Shown here: one piece after another, positions 18,095-27,167 of the stretch
Numbering within the stretch: the stretch's first letter is position 1
Layout: each line of letters opens with the position of its first letter
Assembly (NCBI GenBank): GCA_009842505.1
Contig: VYFG01000024.1
Span: forward strand, 1-52,073
From: Gammaproteobacteria bacterium
GTDB lineage: Bacteria > Pseudomonadota > Gammaproteobacteria > Arenicellales > Poriferihabitantaceae
Reading direction: 5' to 3'
Length of the DNA: 52,073 nt
The notes under the pieces: model-generated
Database searches by the model: none
Seen by the model: the letters and a program-made list of their open reading frames with translations, nothing else
Told to the model about the DNA's origin: nothing
Program-made: the position numbers and the translations under genes

Positions 18095-18853
18095 ATGCCG
18101 GCTGACGTTTCCTGGGTCAGCACGTACCGCGAGACCGGCGATGTCCTCGTCGTGCATGTTGATCTGACCCCGCAGGAGGTCCGCGAGGACCATGCCCTGT
18201 CGTGGCTGGACCGCGACGAACGGGAACGTTGGCACCGTTACCGGTACGAACGTCCCCGCCGGGAATTCGCCCTTTGCCGCGCGGCCCTGCGGTCCCTCCT
18301 TTGCAGACAGCTCGGTTGCCGGAACGAACAGCTTGCATTCGGCGCCGCCGGGTACGGCAAGCCCTTCGCCCTGGTGGGCGGGGCGCCGGCATCCGTCAGC
18401 TTCAATGTCAGCCACAGCGGCAGGCATGGACTGGTTGGCATCGCACCCGAGGGAAGGCTCGGGGTGGACGTGGAGGAGCGCATTCCCCGATTCGACATCG
18501 AAGGGATCGGCGAGTTTGTGTTCGGCCCGCTCGAAAGATCCGACCTGGCGCGGGCGAAGGGGAGCGAGCAGAGCCGGTTCTTCTTCAACCTCTGGACACT
18601 CAAGGAAGCGCTGATCAAGGCCCTGGGGACGGGCTTTTCCCTGAATCCGTCCGTATTCGAGATTCCATCGGACATGCGGCACGGTGCAAAATACGGCCTG
18701 TTCCGGTTTCCCCATTTGCCGGACGTCACCTGGAGACTCGAAAATCTGGGCAATGCGGAATTCGCCGCCACGTTCGCGCATGAACTGGACCCGGTTCCCG
18801 CGCAGCGCATGAATGGGGGAGAGGATGTCCGGAGATCGGGCCAACGAACCTGA
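18095..18853 (+). CDS. Sfp-type 4'-phosphopantetheinyl transferase
   Basis: A 252-residue PPTase (258 if the TTG at 18077 is used). Sfp-type enzymes transfer phosphopantetheine from CoA to the serine of carrier proteins. Motifs in order: VSFNVSHSGRHGLVGI, the Mg-binding GVDVEER and the WTLKEALIKALG helix, matching the P1-P3 blocks of Sfp/AcpT proteins. The gene begins 30 bp after the PKS stop in the same direction, so it very likely activates S2530 of the PKS ACP. The C-terminal 20 residues after HELDPVP are low-complexity and polar. The ATG at 18095 is preferred over TTG 18077; neither has a strong ribosome-binding site. Confidence 0.9.
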   Translation: MPADVSWVSTYRETGDVLVVHVDLTPQEVREDHALSWLDRDERERWHRYRYERPRREFALCRAALRSLLCRQLGCRNEQLAFGAAGYGKPFALVGGAPASVSFNVSHSGRHGLVGIAPEGRLGVDVEERIPRFDIEGIGEFVFGPLERSDLARAKGSEQSRFFFNLWTLKEALIKALGTGFSLNPSVFEIPSDMRHGAKYGLFRFPHLPDVTWRLENLGNAEFAATFAHELDPVPAQRMNGGEDVRRSGQRT

Positions 18854-18934
18854 CAGTCCGCCGGAACCGTTCACTGCCGCATACTGGTGAAGCCATCACC
18901 CGAATGATGGCTCCCCGAATTGACCGGGCGCTTG

Positions 18935-19846
18935 ATGACAAATTCAGAAACACTCTGGGAGATACCTGAACCGCTTGCCATCCATGAGGTTCACATGGAT
19001 GACGGCAACTCCATCATCCTTCGGCGTCATGGCAATCCGGCAGGCCCAATGCTCGTCCTTTGCCACGGCAACGGTCTCGCGATCGATCTCTACTACCCGT
19101 TCTGGTCCTTGCTCACCGAAGAGTTCGACGTCATCGTCCATGATCTCAGAAACCATGGCTGGAATACCGTCGGCTCCCAAGAACGGCATAATCTTCCCGT
19201 TTTCGTTGAAGACTACGACCGTATTGTCGAGGCGATCGACCGTCATTTCGGTCAGAAGCCGAAAATCGGCGTGTTTCACTCGGTATCCGCGCTGACATCG
19301 CTCCTGTCGCCCGCTCACGGCAGGACGTTCGCCGCTCGCGTACTGTTCGACCCGCCGGTGTGCAAGGCGGATGAATTCCCTGAAGAGTTCGACGTGGCCA
19401 CCAGGCGCTGCACCGAGATCGCCCGGCGACGCACGGACCGGTTCGAGTCCCTCGAGGAATGCGCGGATTTCCTCGGCTATTTGCCGGCCTTCAAACGTGT
19501 TGTCCCCGGGACTCTTGAACTGTACGCCCGCAGCATACTCCGCAAAAGCGCGAACGGACAGGGCTATGTGCTTCGGTGTCCGCGCGACTATGAGGCGCAG
19601 GTGATCAATTACGCAAGGGGCTTCGCCGTCATGGTGGACTTCGACGAGTATCAGTGCCCGACGAAAGTCATTGGAGCCGACCCGGTCCTGCCGTATTCGT
19701 ATCTTCCCACCTTCGACCTGAGCCACATATTGAATGTAGACTATGACTTCCTGCCCGATTCAACGCACTTTCTTCAGCTCGAACAGCCGGCGGAATGCGT
19801 GGAGGCGATGCGGGAATTTCTGGAATCCCACGACCTGCTGCATTGA
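18935..19846 (+). CDS. Alpha/beta-hydrolase fold protein, possible PKS release enzyme
   Basis: A 303-residue alpha/beta hydrolase (308 from the in-frame TTG at 18920). The oxyanion strand is MLVLCHGNG (about 39-47) and VIVHDLRNHGWNT resembles the strand-4 region. The nucleophile would be S116 in GVFHSVSAL, a non-standard elbow: the usual G-x-S-x-G appears as F-H-S-V-S. The catalytic histidine is probably in PDSTHFLQLEQP near the C-terminus. No signal peptide. It follows the PKS and PPTase on the same strand, about 80 bp after the PPTase stop. Since the PKS has no thioesterase, this protein may release or tailor the chain; that is inference from position only. Confidence 0.75.
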   Translation: MTNSETLWEIPEPLAIHEVHMDDGNSIILRRHGNPAGPMLVLCHGNGLAIDLYYPFWSLLTEEFDVIVHDLRNHGWNTVGSQERHNLPVFVEDYDRIVEAIDRHFGQKPKIGVFHSVSALTSLLSPAHGRTFAARVLFDPPVCKADEFPEEFDVATRRCTEIARRRTDRFESLEECADFLGYLPAFKRVVPGTLELYARSILRKSANGQGYVLRCPRDYEAQVINYARGFAVMVDFDEYQCPTKVIGADPVLPYSYLPTFDLSHILNVDYDFLPDSTHFLQLEQPAECVEAMREFLESHDLLH

Positions 19847-20033
19847 AGGTTGCAGGGTCAGGGCCGAAACCGGAGCCCCTGGCCCTGAAGAGCCCTGTGC
19901 GGGCCGGGATTCCCCAATGGCAGGCGATTGCTGCAAGTGCCCCAGACAAGCCACCAACATGCGGATTTACCGAAGCCGGACCGCTTCCCGTCCTCCGGCG
20001 GGTGCCTGATGCCGGGGAAATACCGGTCTTGTC

Positions 20034-21785
20034 ATGAATACGCGTGATCCGGGTCTTCGCTATCAGGCCGATGAATCGCTGCCGGTCACGACCGCCCTTG
20101 GCCTCGGCCTGCAGCTCACCGCCCTCAGCGTATCGGCCACGATCCTGATCACGACCATCGTGGTTCGCGCCGCCGGGGGGAGCGAGGCCTACCTGTCGTG
20201 GGCCGTTGTCGCCGCCGTCGCGGTCGGCGGCGCAGCCACGATGCTCCAGTCGCTCCGGCTCGGGCGTTTCGGTATGGGCCATGTCCTCATGATGGGGAGT
20301 TCCTCGGCCTTTATCGCTGTCTGCATCAGGGCGCTCGCCGAAAGCGGACCGGGCATGCTCGCCACCCTGGTGCTCGTCTCGGCCCTCTTCCAGTTCCTGA
20401 TATCCGAGCGGCTCGCGCTGTTTCGGCGGATCTTCACCCCGACCGTCTCGGGGACGGTGCTCATGCTGATACCGGTTTCGGTCATGCCGGCCGCCTTCAG
20501 CCTGCTCACGGACGTGCCGGAAGGAAGTCCCGCTGTAGGTGCGCAGCTCAGCGCCCTGGTCACCGTGCTCGTCATGTGCGGACTCTCGCTCAAGGGATCC
20601 GGGGAACTCCGGCTCTGGGCCCCGGTGCTCGGCGTCGTCATCGGTTCCGCGGTCGCCGCCTTCTACGGCATCTATGACATGTCCCGCGTGCTGGAGGCGC
20701 CGTGGATCGGCCTCCCCCAGTCCCGATGGCCGGGTCTTGACCTTGGCTTCGGGCCGGAATTCTGGGCGCTTCTTCCCGGGTTCCTGCTGGCGGCGATGAT
20801 CGGCTCGGTGAGGACGATCAGCAGCGCCGTTGCCATCCAGAGCGTATCCTGGCGCCGGGCCCGGGCAGTGGATTTCCGTGCGGTGCAGGGTGCGGTCGCC
20901 ACCGATGGACTGTCCAATCTGCTCTCCGGGCTCGCGGGAACCATGCCGAATACCTCCTATTCAACCGGCGCATCCCTGGCCCGGCTCACCGGGGTCGCGT
21001 CCCGGAATGTCGGTATCGCGGCCGGCGCACTTTTCCTTGCGATGGCATTCTTCCCCAAGGCGCTGGCCCTGGTGCTGGGGATTCCCGGCCCGGTCTTTGC
21101 GGCCTATCTCGTCGTGATGATGGCCATACTGTTCATGGTCGGTGCGCAGATGGTCATCCAGGACCAGATCAACTACCGCAAGGGCCTGATCGTCGGCGTC
21201 AGTTTCCTGGCGGGAACCGGTTTTCAGGGCGGCGCGATCTTCCGGGAATTCTTCTCGGTTTTTGCCGGCGGTCTCTTCAACAACGGGATGACGGCCGGCG
21301 GTTTCATCGCGATCGTCATGACCCTGTTCCTGGAGTTCACGGAACGCCGCCCGAGGCGCTTTGAGGCAGCGTTCGACCTGTCATCCCTGAAGCAGTTGAG
21401 GGAATTCCTCGGGAAATTCGCCTCCGACCACGGCTGGGACGACGCCATGGCGTCCCGCCTGGACGCCGTCGGCGAAGAGGCGTTGCTCACGCTCCTCGAG
21501 CGAAAGGACGATGACAGGGAAGGCGGGCGTCTGCTCGTGAGTGCACGCAGGGAAGACAACGGAGCGGTTCTTGAATTCATCGCCGCAACGGCAGAGGGGG
21601 AAAACCTCCAGGACAGGATTGCGCTGCTCGGCGAACCGACTGAAGAGGAGTTGATCGAGCAGGAGGCGTCACTCCGGCTCCTGCGCCACTTCGCGGACTC
21701 GATTCGTCACCAGCAATACCGTGGCGTGGACATCCTGAGTGTCCGGGTGAAGGACCAAAAACCGGTTCCCGGCATCCGGGGGTGA
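20034..21785 (+). CDS. NCS2-family permease with C-terminal HATPase-like domain (copy 1)
   Basis: A 583-residue membrane protein. Residues about 20-440 contain around a dozen hydrophobic helices with NCS2 (SLC23, xanthine/uracil permease) signatures: GAVATDGLSNLLSGLAGTMP, then NTSYSTGASLARLTGVASR, and IPGPVFAAY. Family members move purines, pyrimidines or ascorbate into the cell with H+ or Na+. Residues about 442-575 are not part of the usual transporter. They read like a GHKL/RsbW-type ATPase fold: LREFLGKFASDHGW, GEEALLTLL (N-box position, Asn lost), GAVLEFIA, then LRLLRHFADSIRHQQYRG. The ATP-binding Asn and DxGxG glycines are not seen, so it may bind or sense rather than hydrolyse. A paralogue lies at 35799-37565. 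The substrate cannot be deduced. Confidence 0.82.
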   Translation: MNTRDPGLRYQADESLPVTTALGLGLQLTALSVSATILITTIVVRAAGGSEAYLSWAVVAAVAVGGAATMLQSLRLGRFGMGHVLMMGSSSAFIAVCIRALAESGPGMLATLVLVSALFQFLISERLALFRRIFTPTVSGTVLMLIPVSVMPAAFSLLTDVPEGSPAVGAQLSALVTVLVMCGLSLKGSGELRLWAPVLGVVIGSAVAAFYGIYDMSRVLEAPWIGLPQSRWPGLDLGFGPEFWALLPGFLLAAMIGSVRTISSAVAIQSVSWRRARAVDFRAVQGAVATDGLSNLLSGLAGTMPNTSYSTGASLARLTGVASRNVGIAAGALFLAMAFFPKALALVLGIPGPVFAAYLVVMMAILFMVGAQMVIQDQINYRKGLIVGVSFLAGTGFQGGAIFREFFSVFAGGLFNNGMTAGGFIAIVMTLFLEFTERRPRRFEAAFDLSSLKQLREFLGKFASDHGWDDAMASRLDAVGEEALLTLLERKDDDREGGRLLVSARREDNGAVLEFIAATAEGENLQDRIALLGEPTEEELIEQEASLRLLRHFADSIRHQQYRGVDILSVRVKDQKPVPGIRG

Positions 21786-21835
21786 ATGCACGACCCGGAA
21801 CGATCGGAAGGCGTGTCCCGGTCAAGCCGCGTGGC

Positions 21836-22354
21836 TCAACCCGAGAGCCGTGAGCGGTCATGGGGGATCGTGAAATCGATCTCGGGACCCACGGGCACGA
21901 TTCGGTACGGATTGATGGTCTCGTGGCTGCCGTAGTAATGCGCCTTAATGTAGGGAATGTCCACGGTCCCGGCGATGCCAGGATGCTGATACAGGTCGCG
22001 GGTGTAGCCCCAGAGATTCGGGTAATCGACGAGCTGGCGCACGTTGCACTTGAAATGCCCGTAATACACCGGGTCGAAACGCACCAGGGTCGTGAACAGC
22101 CGCCAGTCGGCTTCGGTAATTTTGGTGCCGAGCAGATACCGTCGCGTCGCCAGGCGCTCCTCGAGCAAGTCGAGCGTCCCGAACAGATCCGTGACGGCAT
22201 CCCTGTAGGCTTCCTGCGTCGTCGCGAAACCTGACTTGTAGACACCGTTGTTGACGGTACGGTAGATGCGCTCGTTGAGTTCGTCGATCCCGGCCTGCAA
22301 CGGCTCGGGATAGTAATCAGGGCCGGACGCTCCGACTTCGTCGAAGTACCATTG
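21836..22354 (-). pseudogene. Glutathionyl-hydroquinone reductase, C-terminal fragment
   Basis: The open frame encodes only the C-terminal half of a YqjG/omega-GST-like glutathionyl-hydroquinone reductase, normally about 320-330 residues. It matches from DYYPEPLQAGIDELNERIY through VNNGVYKSGFATTQEAY, TEADWRLFTTLVRFD, HFKCN, YPNLWGYTRDLYQHPGI and HYYGSHETINPYRIVP to the natural stop. About the first 170 residues, including the thioredoxin-like domain with the catalytic Cys (CPWAHR in the family), are missing. An in-frame stop lies at 22379-22381, just upstream of the homologous part, with no good start. I read it as a 5'-truncated remnant. The downstream half is undamaged, so the loss may be recent. 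Confidence 0.8.
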
Positions 22355-22471
22355 TACGACGTAACCATGAATTTCACGTCAGTTCAGTATGCATGGATTT
22401 CACCGGAGGCTGTTCAGTCATCACGCGGATGTGTAGTATGTCGGCCTGTCCCCGCACAAAGAGGAAAGTCC

Positions 22472-22987
22472 ATGAAAATCCTATCCCTTGACAGGCTGAT
22501 CGTTGCGACACTGGCCGTTGTGGTGTCGTTGCCGCTGTTCACGGCTCGGCCGGCGGCGGCGGAAGAGAACGGCACCATCACCGTCCTGCACAGTTATGCC
22601 CGCGACTACACCACCATCGAGCATGCCGGCGGCAAGGTCACCGGGGGAACGCTCACGGGCACCGGCACCGTGCTCCAAAGCAGCGGGGCACCATTCGTGG
22701 AGGGTGCCAATTCGAACGCGGACTGCATCATCTATGTGCGCATGTCGGAGGATGGTATCGATCTCATGGCGCCCTGCACGACCATCGATGCCGACGGCGA
22801 CAGGATGTTCATGCTGTCAAGGCGGGAATCCGGCGACATCCAGGATGGGGGCGGTGGTCTGGGTCGCGCCGAGATCATTGGCGGTACCGGCAAGTATGCC
22901 GGCATCAGCGGCAGTTGTTCTTACGATACGGAATATCTGCCCGACAACCGCATCGTCACGTCCGCCAGGTGCGACTGGAAGAAATAG
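22472..22987 (+). CDS. Secreted small protein with four cysteines
   Basis: A 171-residue exported protein. The start is ATG 22472, preceded by GAGGAAAG; upstream in-frame codons are not convincing. The N-terminus is a typical Sec signal peptide (MKILSLDRL, hydrophobic IVATLAVVVSLPLF, cleavage after ARPAAA). The mature part is strand-rich, with glycine turns such as HAGGKVTGGTLTGTGTV and EIIGGTGKYAGISGSCS. The latter resembles the allene-oxide-cyclase-barrel or dirigent type of beta-barrel, but only as a short similarity. Four cysteines (DCIIY, APCTT, GSCSY, ARCDW) could form two periplasmic disulfides. Function not recognised. Confidence 0.75.
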   Translation: MKILSLDRLIVATLAVVVSLPLFTARPAAAEENGTITVLHSYARDYTTIEHAGGKVTGGTLTGTGTVLQSSGAPFVEGANSNADCIIYVRMSEDGIDLMAPCTTIDADGDRMFMLSRRESGDIQDGGGGLGRAEIIGGTGKYAGISGSCSYDTEYLPDNRIVTSARCDWKK

Positions 22988-23265
22988 AAAAAACACAGGT
23001 CCGTTGCATGGGGATCGGGCCGAGCCCCTTGCCGGCAACGCCCGAACCTCCCGTCGCCGACCGGCAGGCATCCCACATCGCCATCAACGCCAACAGCACC
23101 CGGATATCCCTGCCCATACCCGGCTGGCTGAGGGTGCCGGAAACAAAGGCCCCGAATCACGGCTGAGGACAGTCTGGATGTGGGACAACAGGCGCGTATT
23201 GTAAATATCCTGACCCTTTCCTTGCATGTCGGGCACAGACCGGAGTCTGGCCCAGGCCATCGGAG

Positions 23266-24117
23266 TCAGGAGTCAGGATGCCCCTCGATGATTTCGCGCA
23301 GTTTCGCCGCGACCATCCCCGGCCGGTGGCTCACCATCGAGACATGTCCGAGTCCCGGTATCTCGTGCAACACCCCGTCCGGAACAAGGTCGGCAACGAC
23401 CTTGCACATGGAAGGCGCGGTCTGGACGTCCTCGGAAAAGCTGATCACGTGAAACGGAACCGGGCAGGTCCTGAGTTCCTCGCGGCAATCAAACTCCAGG
23501 CAGGCCTCCCACTGGGCAATCAGATCCTCGGGGTCCCGTTCGGCGAACCGGGCCGTGTAGCGCGGCTTGATCTCCGCCCAGAACTCCGGATCGTGCAGGG
23601 CCTTGGCCGGAAATGCATAGGGCGCGTAATGGGGCGCAAGAAAGCTGTCCGGCAGGGTGATGCCCGCCTTGCGCAAATCGATCTCCGCCTGCATCCAGTC
23701 CCGGGTGAAGCCGTCGATGCAGGCGGCGGTTCCCATGGGAATGGCAAGCCGCACCCGCTCCGGAAAATCGATGGCCACCTGCTGGGTGACGAGCCCGCCA
23801 AGGGAGAGCCCTGAAACCACCGTCTGTCCGTCACAGAAGGCGTCGATTACCGCGGCGCAGTCCCGGGCGTAATCCGTGATGGTCCACGGCGCCGGCGGTG
23901 AAGTCGTCTCTCCCGCCCCTCGGGGGTCGTAGGAGATGCAGCGGAACGATTCCGACAGCCTGGCGAACTGCTGGGAATAGGCTTCGGCGGTCTGGTCGCC
24001 CCCCGGGATGAACACCACGTCGGGTCCCTCGCCCTCGATGACGACACGCATGGTCACGCCGCCCGCGGAAAACGAGTGGATCCGGGCACCGTTGCCGAAG
24101 CCCGGAAACGCGCTCAT
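23266..24117 (-). CDS. Alpha/beta hydrolase (GLSLGG serine hydrolase)
   Basis: A 283-residue alpha/beta hydrolase. Nucleophile S105 lies in VVSGLSLGGLV; oxyanion strand VVFIPGGDQT, strand 4 CISYDPRGAGET and catalytic histidine in PGLGHVSM are all in place. The fold resembles 3-oxoadipate enol-lactonase-like and related esterases, so it probably cleaves an ester, lactone or amide in the cytoplasm. The ATG at 24117 overlaps the stop of the CocE-like gene (ATGA), which fixes the start and shows translational coupling; an in-frame start 30 bp earlier is less likely. It is the last gene of the transporter operon, so it may act on the imported compound after the CocE-like hydrolase. Confidence 0.85.
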   Translation of the reverse strand: MSAFPGFGNGARIHSFSAGGVTMRVVIEGEGPDVVFIPGGDQTAEAYSQQFARLSESFRCISYDPRGAGETTSPPAPWTITDYARDCAAVIDAFCDGQTVVSGLSLGGLVTQQVAIDFPERVRLAIPMGTAACIDGFTRDWMQAEIDLRKAGITLPDSFLAPHYAPYAFPAKALHDPEFWAEIKPRYTARFAERDPEDLIAQWEACLEFDCREELRTCPVPFHVISFSEDVQTAPSMCKVVADLVPDGVLHEIPGLGHVSMVSHRPGMVAAKLREIIEGHPDS

Positions 24118-26114
24118 GCCAGTTCCCTCGGGATCTTCTCGGACCACGACTTTTCGGCGACGACGCCGTCCCCGTCGACGGCCTTCAGTGTCGCATCGAT
24201 CTGCCAGGCGTCTTTCAGCGCAAGGACCGTGACCGAGACGCCCACGTCCGCACGCCAGTCGCCCCGCGCGTATTGCTTGGTCCAGGCGCAGGTGCCGACC
24301 GCCGAATTGGGATCCTCGGGGTGGATGGAAAAGCGCTCACGGCTGACGGCTCGGGTTTCGATCCCGGTGTGCAGGTGACGCTCAAGACCGCTGTCGTTGA
24401 CGATCTCGCAGGTCTCGATCCCGGTGACCAGGTCGATCGAGCGGTTGCGCCCGTAATTGCCCTCAGACAGGACCTCGGTCTCAAGGGGCGCGGCGCCCTC
24501 CGGATCCTCGAAACGATCAGGCGCGGGATCACCCGTGCAGATCGGAAGATCGATTCTCGCACCCGTCAGGGTCAGGCTGGCCCTTGATCGGGATGGCCAG
24601 ATTACGGGCCAATAGGCATTCGACAGGGCCAGGCGCAGGCGGTGCCCCTTGCCGACGCGCTGCCCGCAGGCGTTGAGCTGCAGGCGGACGGGGACCGGTT
24701 CACGGGGCAGGGGCTCCGGTTTCGAATGGCTGTTGCGATGGGTCAGATTCAGTATCCCGTAGCTGATCCGTGTGGCCCTGCCCTCCCCGTCCACTTCCGA
24801 AAGCACCGCGACCAGGTTGGCCTGGAGCACGTCGCTTACGACCTCGGCGCTCAAGACCGGGAACCCGAGCAGTTCCAGGTCGCTGTCCAGCGGCGCGGTG
24901 TCGAAACAGACCATGCCAGCCTCCCCGGCCTGGTCGACGGGTGCGTCCGGCACCACCGAGTAGCCGCACCAGTTGCCCGCCGCATGCCCGGTGTTCTCCG
25001 GCGTGGACAGGCTGACCGGGCCGCCCGGTTCTCCCGCAAGCCTGCCGCCGTCCGGAAACAGCGTTTTCGTCGCGTCGGCGCATCCGGCCCAACCCGAAGC
25101 GGTGACCCAGTGACCGGCACGGGTTTCATAAAAGGGCGCAGGTGCGGCCGGATGGTGGATCCAGGCGCGAAGCCGCGGTTCATCCATGATGCCGGTGTCG
25201 ATGCCCTTCAGGTGCTGGTCCCACCAGCGCAGGCACTCCTGGAGAAACCCGATGCGGGGCCCCGGCAAGGCGAAATGCGGGTACTTGTGTCCCCAGGGGC
25301 CGATCAATCCCTTCCTGGGACAGGTCAGGTGATCCAGCATCCGCAGGATGGTGTTGGTGTAACCGTCAGCCCAGCCGCCGACCAGGTAGACCGGCACGTT
25401 CACATCATCGTAGTTCTCACAGATCGAACCGTGCCTGTAGAAATCGTCCCGGTGCTGGTGCCTGAACCAGTCGAGCAGCCAAAGGCCGTTGCCCTCCAGC
25501 CGCTCCAGCCACATGTCGCGCCAGCGTTCGCCGACGATCGCCGGGTCCGGCGGCGTATGGGCGATGGCAAACGCGGTGGCCCCCCAACCCAGCTTCTCGG
25601 CAAGCACCGCGCCGCCCATGCAATGGATGTCGTCGGCATAGCGGTCATCGGTGGAGCAGAGCGAGATCACCGCACCCAGCGCCTCGGGCCTCCTGGCGGC
25701 CACCTGGAGCCCGTTGAAGCCACCCCAGGAGATACCGATCATGCCCACCCTGCCGGAGCACCACGGCTGGGCGGCCAGCCATTCGATGACGGCCAGGCAA
25801 TCCTCCTGCTCCTGCAGGAGGTACTCGCCGAGGCAGATGCCCTCGCTGTCGCCGGTGCCCCGCATGTCGACCCGGACCCCGGCGTAGCCAAAGCCCGCAA
25901 AATAGGGATGGGTCAGGTGATCCCGCTCCACGGTCCCGTCGCGCTTGCGGTAGGGCAGGTATTCGAGAATGGCCGGAACCGGGTCATCCCCGGCATCCTC
26001 GGGCAGCCAGATCCGGGCGGCAAGACGCGTTCCGTCAGGCATCGGGATCCAGGTGTTTTCGATCTCGCGGACCTTTCGGGGAAAGTCGGTTCGAACCGGG
26101 ATGTCAGACGTCAT
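24114..26114 (-). CDS. CocE/NonD-family hydrolase (copy 1)
   Basis: A 666-residue serine hydrolase of the X-Pro dipeptidyl-peptidase S15/CocE/NonD group, which cleaves acyl esters or amides (cocaine esterase, glutaryl-cephalosporin acylase). Nucleophile S129 is in RVGMIGISWGGFNG; the oxyanion-type tyrosine is in EYLPYRKRDG and the VRVDMRGTGDSEG strand follows. The cap carries the GGAVLAEKLGWG region. The C-terminal half is the jelly-roll domain of this family (SLTLTGARIDLP). The start at ATG 26114 has GGAG six bases upstream. No signal peptide, so it is probably cytoplasmic. It lies 72 bp after the ABC ATPase gene and overlaps the next hydrolase by 4 bp. A paralogue is at 31744-33774. Confidence 0.88.
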   Translation of the reverse strand: MTSDIPVRTDFPRKVREIENTWIPMPDGTRLAARIWLPEDAGDDPVPAILEYLPYRKRDGTVERDHLTHPYFAGFGYAGVRVDMRGTGDSEGICLGEYLLQEQEDCLAVIEWLAAQPWCSGRVGMIGISWGGFNGLQVAARRPEALGAVISLCSTDDRYADDIHCMGGAVLAEKLGWGATAFAIAHTPPDPAIVGERWRDMWLERLEGNGLWLLDWFRHQHRDDFYRHGSICENYDDVNVPVYLVGGWADGYTNTILRMLDHLTCPRKGLIGPWGHKYPHFALPGPRIGFLQECLRWWDQHLKGIDTGIMDEPRLRAWIHHPAAPAPFYETRAGHWVTASGWAGCADATKTLFPDGGRLAGEPGGPVSLSTPENTGHAAGNWCGYSVVPDAPVDQAGEAGMVCFDTAPLDSDLELLGFPVLSAEVVSDVLQANLVAVLSEVDGEGRATRISYGILNLTHRNSHSKPEPLPREPVPVRLQLNACGQRVGKGHRLRLALSNAYWPVIWPSRSRASLTLTGARIDLPICTGDPAPDRFEDPEGAAPLETEVLSEGNYGRNRSIDLVTGIETCEIVNDSGLERHLHTGIETRAVSRERFSIHPEDPNSAVGTCAWTKQYARGDWRADVGVSVTVLALKDAWQIDATLKAVDGDGVVAEKSWSEKIPRELA

Positions 26115-26186
26115 ATGAAGCTCCATACAGGCTGATGGTTTTTCTGGTCGCTGCCGGTGGCCGGCAGAAGGGTTCGGCGGGCCCGG

Positions 26187-27167
26187 TCACAGGGCCCGGT
26201 CCTTCGCCGGCGGCCTGGCGCCCGGGGCGAGGGGATAATGGCAGGCAATGCGGTGCATTTCGCCGTTTGCGGTGTAGGGCGGATCCATGGCGCACCGGTC
26301 CTGGACCCACGGGCAACGGGTATGAAATTCGCATCCCGAAGGCCGGGCCAGCAGCGATGGCACCTCCGCCGGGAGAGATATCCGGTTCCGGGCCTTGTCC
26401 GGATCGGGTTCCGGGTTCGCGCTCAGGAGCGTTGCCGTGTAGGGATGGGCGGGGGCGCGGAACATCCCTTCGGTTTCCCCGGCCTCCACGATGCGCCCGA
26501 GATACATGACCGCCATGCGGTCCGCCACGTGATGCACCACGTGCAGGTTGTGGGTGATGATGATCATGGCCAGGCCCAGGCGTTCGCGCAGATCATTGAG
26601 GAGGTTCAGGACCTCTCCCTGCACCGAAACGTCGAGCCCGGCAGTGGGTTCGTCGGCGATGATCAGCTTGGGATCCAGCGCGATGGCGCGGGCCACGCCG
26701 ACGCGGCGCGCCTGGCCCCCCGAAAGCTGGTGGGGATAGCGGTCGGCGAAATCGCCGGACAGCCCGACAAGGGAAAGAAGACGCCGGGTTTCCTCCTGCA
26801 GATTGATCCGGATCCCGTGGATGCGGAACGGCTCGGCCACCAGGTCCCCGACCTTCATGCGCGGGGAAAGGGATCCGACCGGATCCTGGAACATCATTGC
26901 CATGTGGCGGCGCAGGGGCTTCATCTCGCCGGGATTCGAGTTGTCGACACGCTGTCCCATGAACGTCACCTCGCCCCTGGAAGTGTCCTGCAGCCCGTTG
27001 ATCGCATTGGCCAGCGTGGTCTTCCCCGAACCGCTTTCCCCCACGAGGGCGAAGGTTTCGCCCGGGGCCACGTCGAAACTCACGCCCGCCACGGCAAGGA
27101 TCGACCGGCGGTTCAGCAGGGGCCCGACGCGAAACGTCACCTCGATGTCGCGGACCGTCAGAATCAT
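26187..27167 (-). CDS. Peptide-type ABC transporter ATP-binding protein (DppF/OppF-like)
   Basis: A 326-residue ATPase of the oligopeptide/dipeptide/nickel ABC family. Walker A GESGSGKTTL, signature LSGGQARRVGVARA, Walker B LIIADEPTAGLD and H-loop IIITHNLHV are intact. The C-terminal oligo_HPY region has its cysteines (GCEFHTRCPWVQDRC and, further on, IACH). The ATG at 27167 overlaps the stop of the preceding ATPase gene (ATGA). The longer frame starting 87 bp upstream lies inside that gene and is not used. It pairs with the other ATPase to energise the two permeases encoded upstream. Confidence 0.92.
   Translation of the reverse strand: MILTVRDIEVTFRVGPLLNRRSILAVAGVSFDVAPGETFALVGESGSGKTTLANAINGLQDTSRGEVTFMGQRVDNSNPGEMKPLRRHMAMMFQDPVGSLSPRMKVGDLVAEPFRIHGIRINLQEETRRLLSLVGLSGDFADRYPHQLSGGQARRVGVARAIALDPKLIIADEPTAGLDVSVQGEVLNLLNDLRERLGLAMIIITHNLHVVHHVADRMAVMYLGRIVEAGETEGMFRAPAHPYTATLLSANPEPDPDKARNRISLPAEVPSLLARPSGCEFHTRCPWVQDRCAMDPPYTANGEMHRIACHYPLAPGARPPAKDRAL

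Noticed and set aside
24642..26135. 497-codon plus-strand frame
   Set aside because: Antisense to the CocE-like hydrolase, which has an intact catalytic motif and a good ribosome-binding site.
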